In this document: positions 61,935-64,000 of the stretch, in pieces
Position numbering within the stretch: the first letter of the stretch is position 1
Layout: every line of letters begins with the position of its first letter
Assembly (NCBI RefSeq): GCF_964199755.1
Contig: NC_133897.1
Location: forward strand, 117,809,579 to 117,873,578
Source of the DNA: Larus michahellis
Lineage: Eukaryota > Chordata > Aves > Charadriiformes > Laridae
Direction: 5' to 3'
Length of the DNA: 64,000 bases
Made by a program: the position numbers and the translations under genes
The notes under the pieces: model-generated
What the model saw: the letters and a program-made list of their open reading frames with translations, nothing else
Told to the model about the DNA's origin: nothing
The model's database searches: none

Positions 61935-64000
61935 GTGTTTCAGTTCAGCAGGTGTAGCAGGTAACCTGATCACAAATGCAACCACGTAATCTAGTATTGT
62001 TTCACTCTCTGTTTAGGTGGTTGAAGATACCTTCAACAGCTGCTGCAATGTGAAAACTGCCCAATATTTGTCTCCCTTGGAACGACTCTTGCAGGATTTA
62101 GTCTACATGAAACCAATTCCCTGCAAACTGCTAAATACATAATCGTGGTTAGTAGAGGATCAGACCCGTTTGACTGATCATCATGTTAAATAATGGTGAT
62201 GAAACTTTGTTTTGTGTCATTTAAGATGTTCACAGAAGAGTTGAAATAAAGTTTAGAATTCTGTGATATATAGTTGAGTATAATTCTCAGACATGTGAAT
62301 TAACTTAAAATTGATCATTTTGTTCAGAAACCAAAGCTGACAATCCATGGCATGCTTAAAACAGAGAATATGAGAGAGTAGAGTATAAAATAAATTGAAA
62401 GCAAGAAAATACATTGAGGACGCTTCTCTTAAATTATTTTTTTTCATTAAAAAAGTTATCAGAAGCTGCTACAGAACTTGAAGAATTTTCATAAGAGTAC
62501 AGTAGAGATGGATGTTTAATCTAGGTTTAACTTCCTCCTGGCTGCCAGGAATCTTTATTGTAGCTTAACATGAAACATTTCCATTTTTATTTCCTTTATA
62601 AGCATTTCAAAGTGAATAAAGATTTCCATGTTGTCTTTCAAACACAAACCCAAAGCATTTTAGAATGCTTTAGCCCACCACGCAACAACTTCCATATACA
62701 TTTGGTAAATTCCTGTTCTACTTACATCAACAGCATGGCTCCAGCTGAATTCAGTGGAGTAACAAATATGTCCAATCAACCTTTTTCATTTACACAATTT
62801 CTTAGATTTTCTTTAGCATGTTAATAATGAAAAATATTTATAAGCACTAGACATAATCTTAAATGAGATGTATATTAAAAATGTTTACTTTATGCAAAGC
62901 ATATAGCCTAGTTTAGCAACAGATTCATTTTGTTATTTTTGAAAATTTCTAGCTGTGTTTTTAATAAATACAGATTTCAAACAGTCTATGAGAGTGTACT
63001 AGAAATCTTACTTCTTAGAATTCAGGATTACATAATTTTGTGACTGGGACTGTTTTCTTACGACAAAACAGACAATGTTTAGATTCTGCTTGAGTTATTC
63101 AGTGTTTGTTACTACTTTAGCAGACTATTAAAATTAAACATAGGTATTAATCAGTGATTAAGTCATCTTTCAGGCATTACTTAGTGCATATTGAGCACCT
63201 TTGTAATAGAAGAAATACCTGTACTTGACTGTAAGCACATGATGAGTCCCATTGATTGTAACAAAAATTATCATGCACATAAATTAGGAACATTCTTAAA
63301 ATATCTTGATGACCCATGTGGACAGTTTATTCTCCTATGAGTCTAAAAATATGACTTAGCTGGTTCTGCCTACATCTGAGAATTTCAAGTAAGTAGTTCC
63401 TTTACAATCTTTACAATCAGGAAATTCAATACCATGAAGAAATTAATCCCTCCTCCCAATGCACTATCTAATTTAAAAATCTTCTATGAATCAAACATCA
63501 ATATGTGGCTAAACATTTGGAAACATCAGGTACTTATACACTCTTTAACCCTCTGAGGTATGCTGAAGTAGGAGAATTTGTACAGATGTGCAAACAGGAG
63601 TATTGGTATCGTACATGGTATTGTAGTGTGTATGCCCTAGATTGCTACAGAATTTTTACTTATTTTATTTTGTCTTTGAATATTTAAAACCTCAAGCTTC
63701 ACTTCACAGGTACATTGTTTTCTCTCCACTCAAAACAGTTCAGCCTAGTAAAGCTTAAAACCTTAAGTTTTAAAGGGAGAAGTTAAAAGGGCAAAGATTC
63801 CAGGATGCTCCTGCTAGGAAAAGATAATCTTCTTTATCCTAAAATGCTTTTTTCAACATGTTGAGGTTTTTAGCCAGATACAGAAAAAATTCCTTCTTTT
63901 TAGCAGATCTCCATGGGATTAGTTTTGTTTCACAGCAGGAAAATTAAGTGATGTATTTACAATCTGTTCTTTGCTCAGCAGTTTTTCCTTCCTAGAAAAG

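Larger units (their letters stand above)
58379..64000. other. Upstream intergenic region
   Basis: About 5.6 kb with no recognised exon on either strand. In human the MIB1 first exon lies head-to-head with ABHD3; I see no MIB1-like start here. It holds A-runs near 58.95 kb, a (TTTTG)n tract at 60,938-60,966, a 15-bp tandem duplication at 60,282-60,311 and a CR1 tail near 61.9 kb. Open frames of about 110-122 codons at 59,466-59,798 and 60,380-60,748 have no recognisable family. Confidence 0.7.

Noticed and set aside
1..64000. CRISPR arrays, prokaryotic operons, tRNA or rRNA genes
   Set aside because: No regularly spaced repeats and no RNA-gene signatures seen. The sequence is vertebrate nuclear DNA.

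Overview
The window comes from a bird nuclear genome. It carries many CR1 non-LTR retrotransposon ends finishing in ATTCTATG or ATTCTGTG units, an avian-type solo LTR, AT-rich introns and two compact CpG islands. Both recognisable genes are multi-exon vertebrate genes on the minus strand. I identified them by translating exons, checking GT-AG borders and codon phase, and comparing with the vertebrate proteins as I know them. No database search was run.

Layout, left to right. Positions 1-24,200 hold the 5' two thirds of ESCO1, the cohesin SMC3 acetyltransferase. There is a non-coding first exon in the CpG island at 23.4-24.6 kb, then six coding exons at 21.1, 19.0-20.4, 18.3, 17.0, 14.7 and 5.0 kb that give 664 codons in one continuous frame. 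The last of these carries the C2H2 zinc finger. The acetyltransferase domain would lie beyond the left edge. An avian solo LTR sits at 9.45-10.03 kb in intron 7. Positions 24.6-31.0 kb are intergenic with two CR1 tails. Positions 31.0-57.5 kb hold the complete ABHD3 gene, a membrane-anchored alpha/beta-hydrolase phospholipase, in nine coding exons with a deduced protein of 406 residues. Its introns hold five CR1 copies, one of them a 2.7-kb old copy with an internal inverted segment. Positions 57.5-64.0 kb are upstream of ABHD3 and hold two more CR1 pieces and no gene I can recognise.

ESCO1 and ABHD3 are also near neighbours in human, where the order I know is ESCO1-SNRPD1-ABHD3-MIB1. I found no SNRPD1 exon between the two genes here and no MIB1 first exon beside the ABHD3 promoter. 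The most interesting gene-level observation is an 84-nt intron in ABHD3. It has good splice signals, is a multiple of three and contains no stop, so its retention would add 28 residues to the hydrolase. I saw no RNA gene, CRISPR array or unknown gene cluster, and nothing that amounts to a new biological system.
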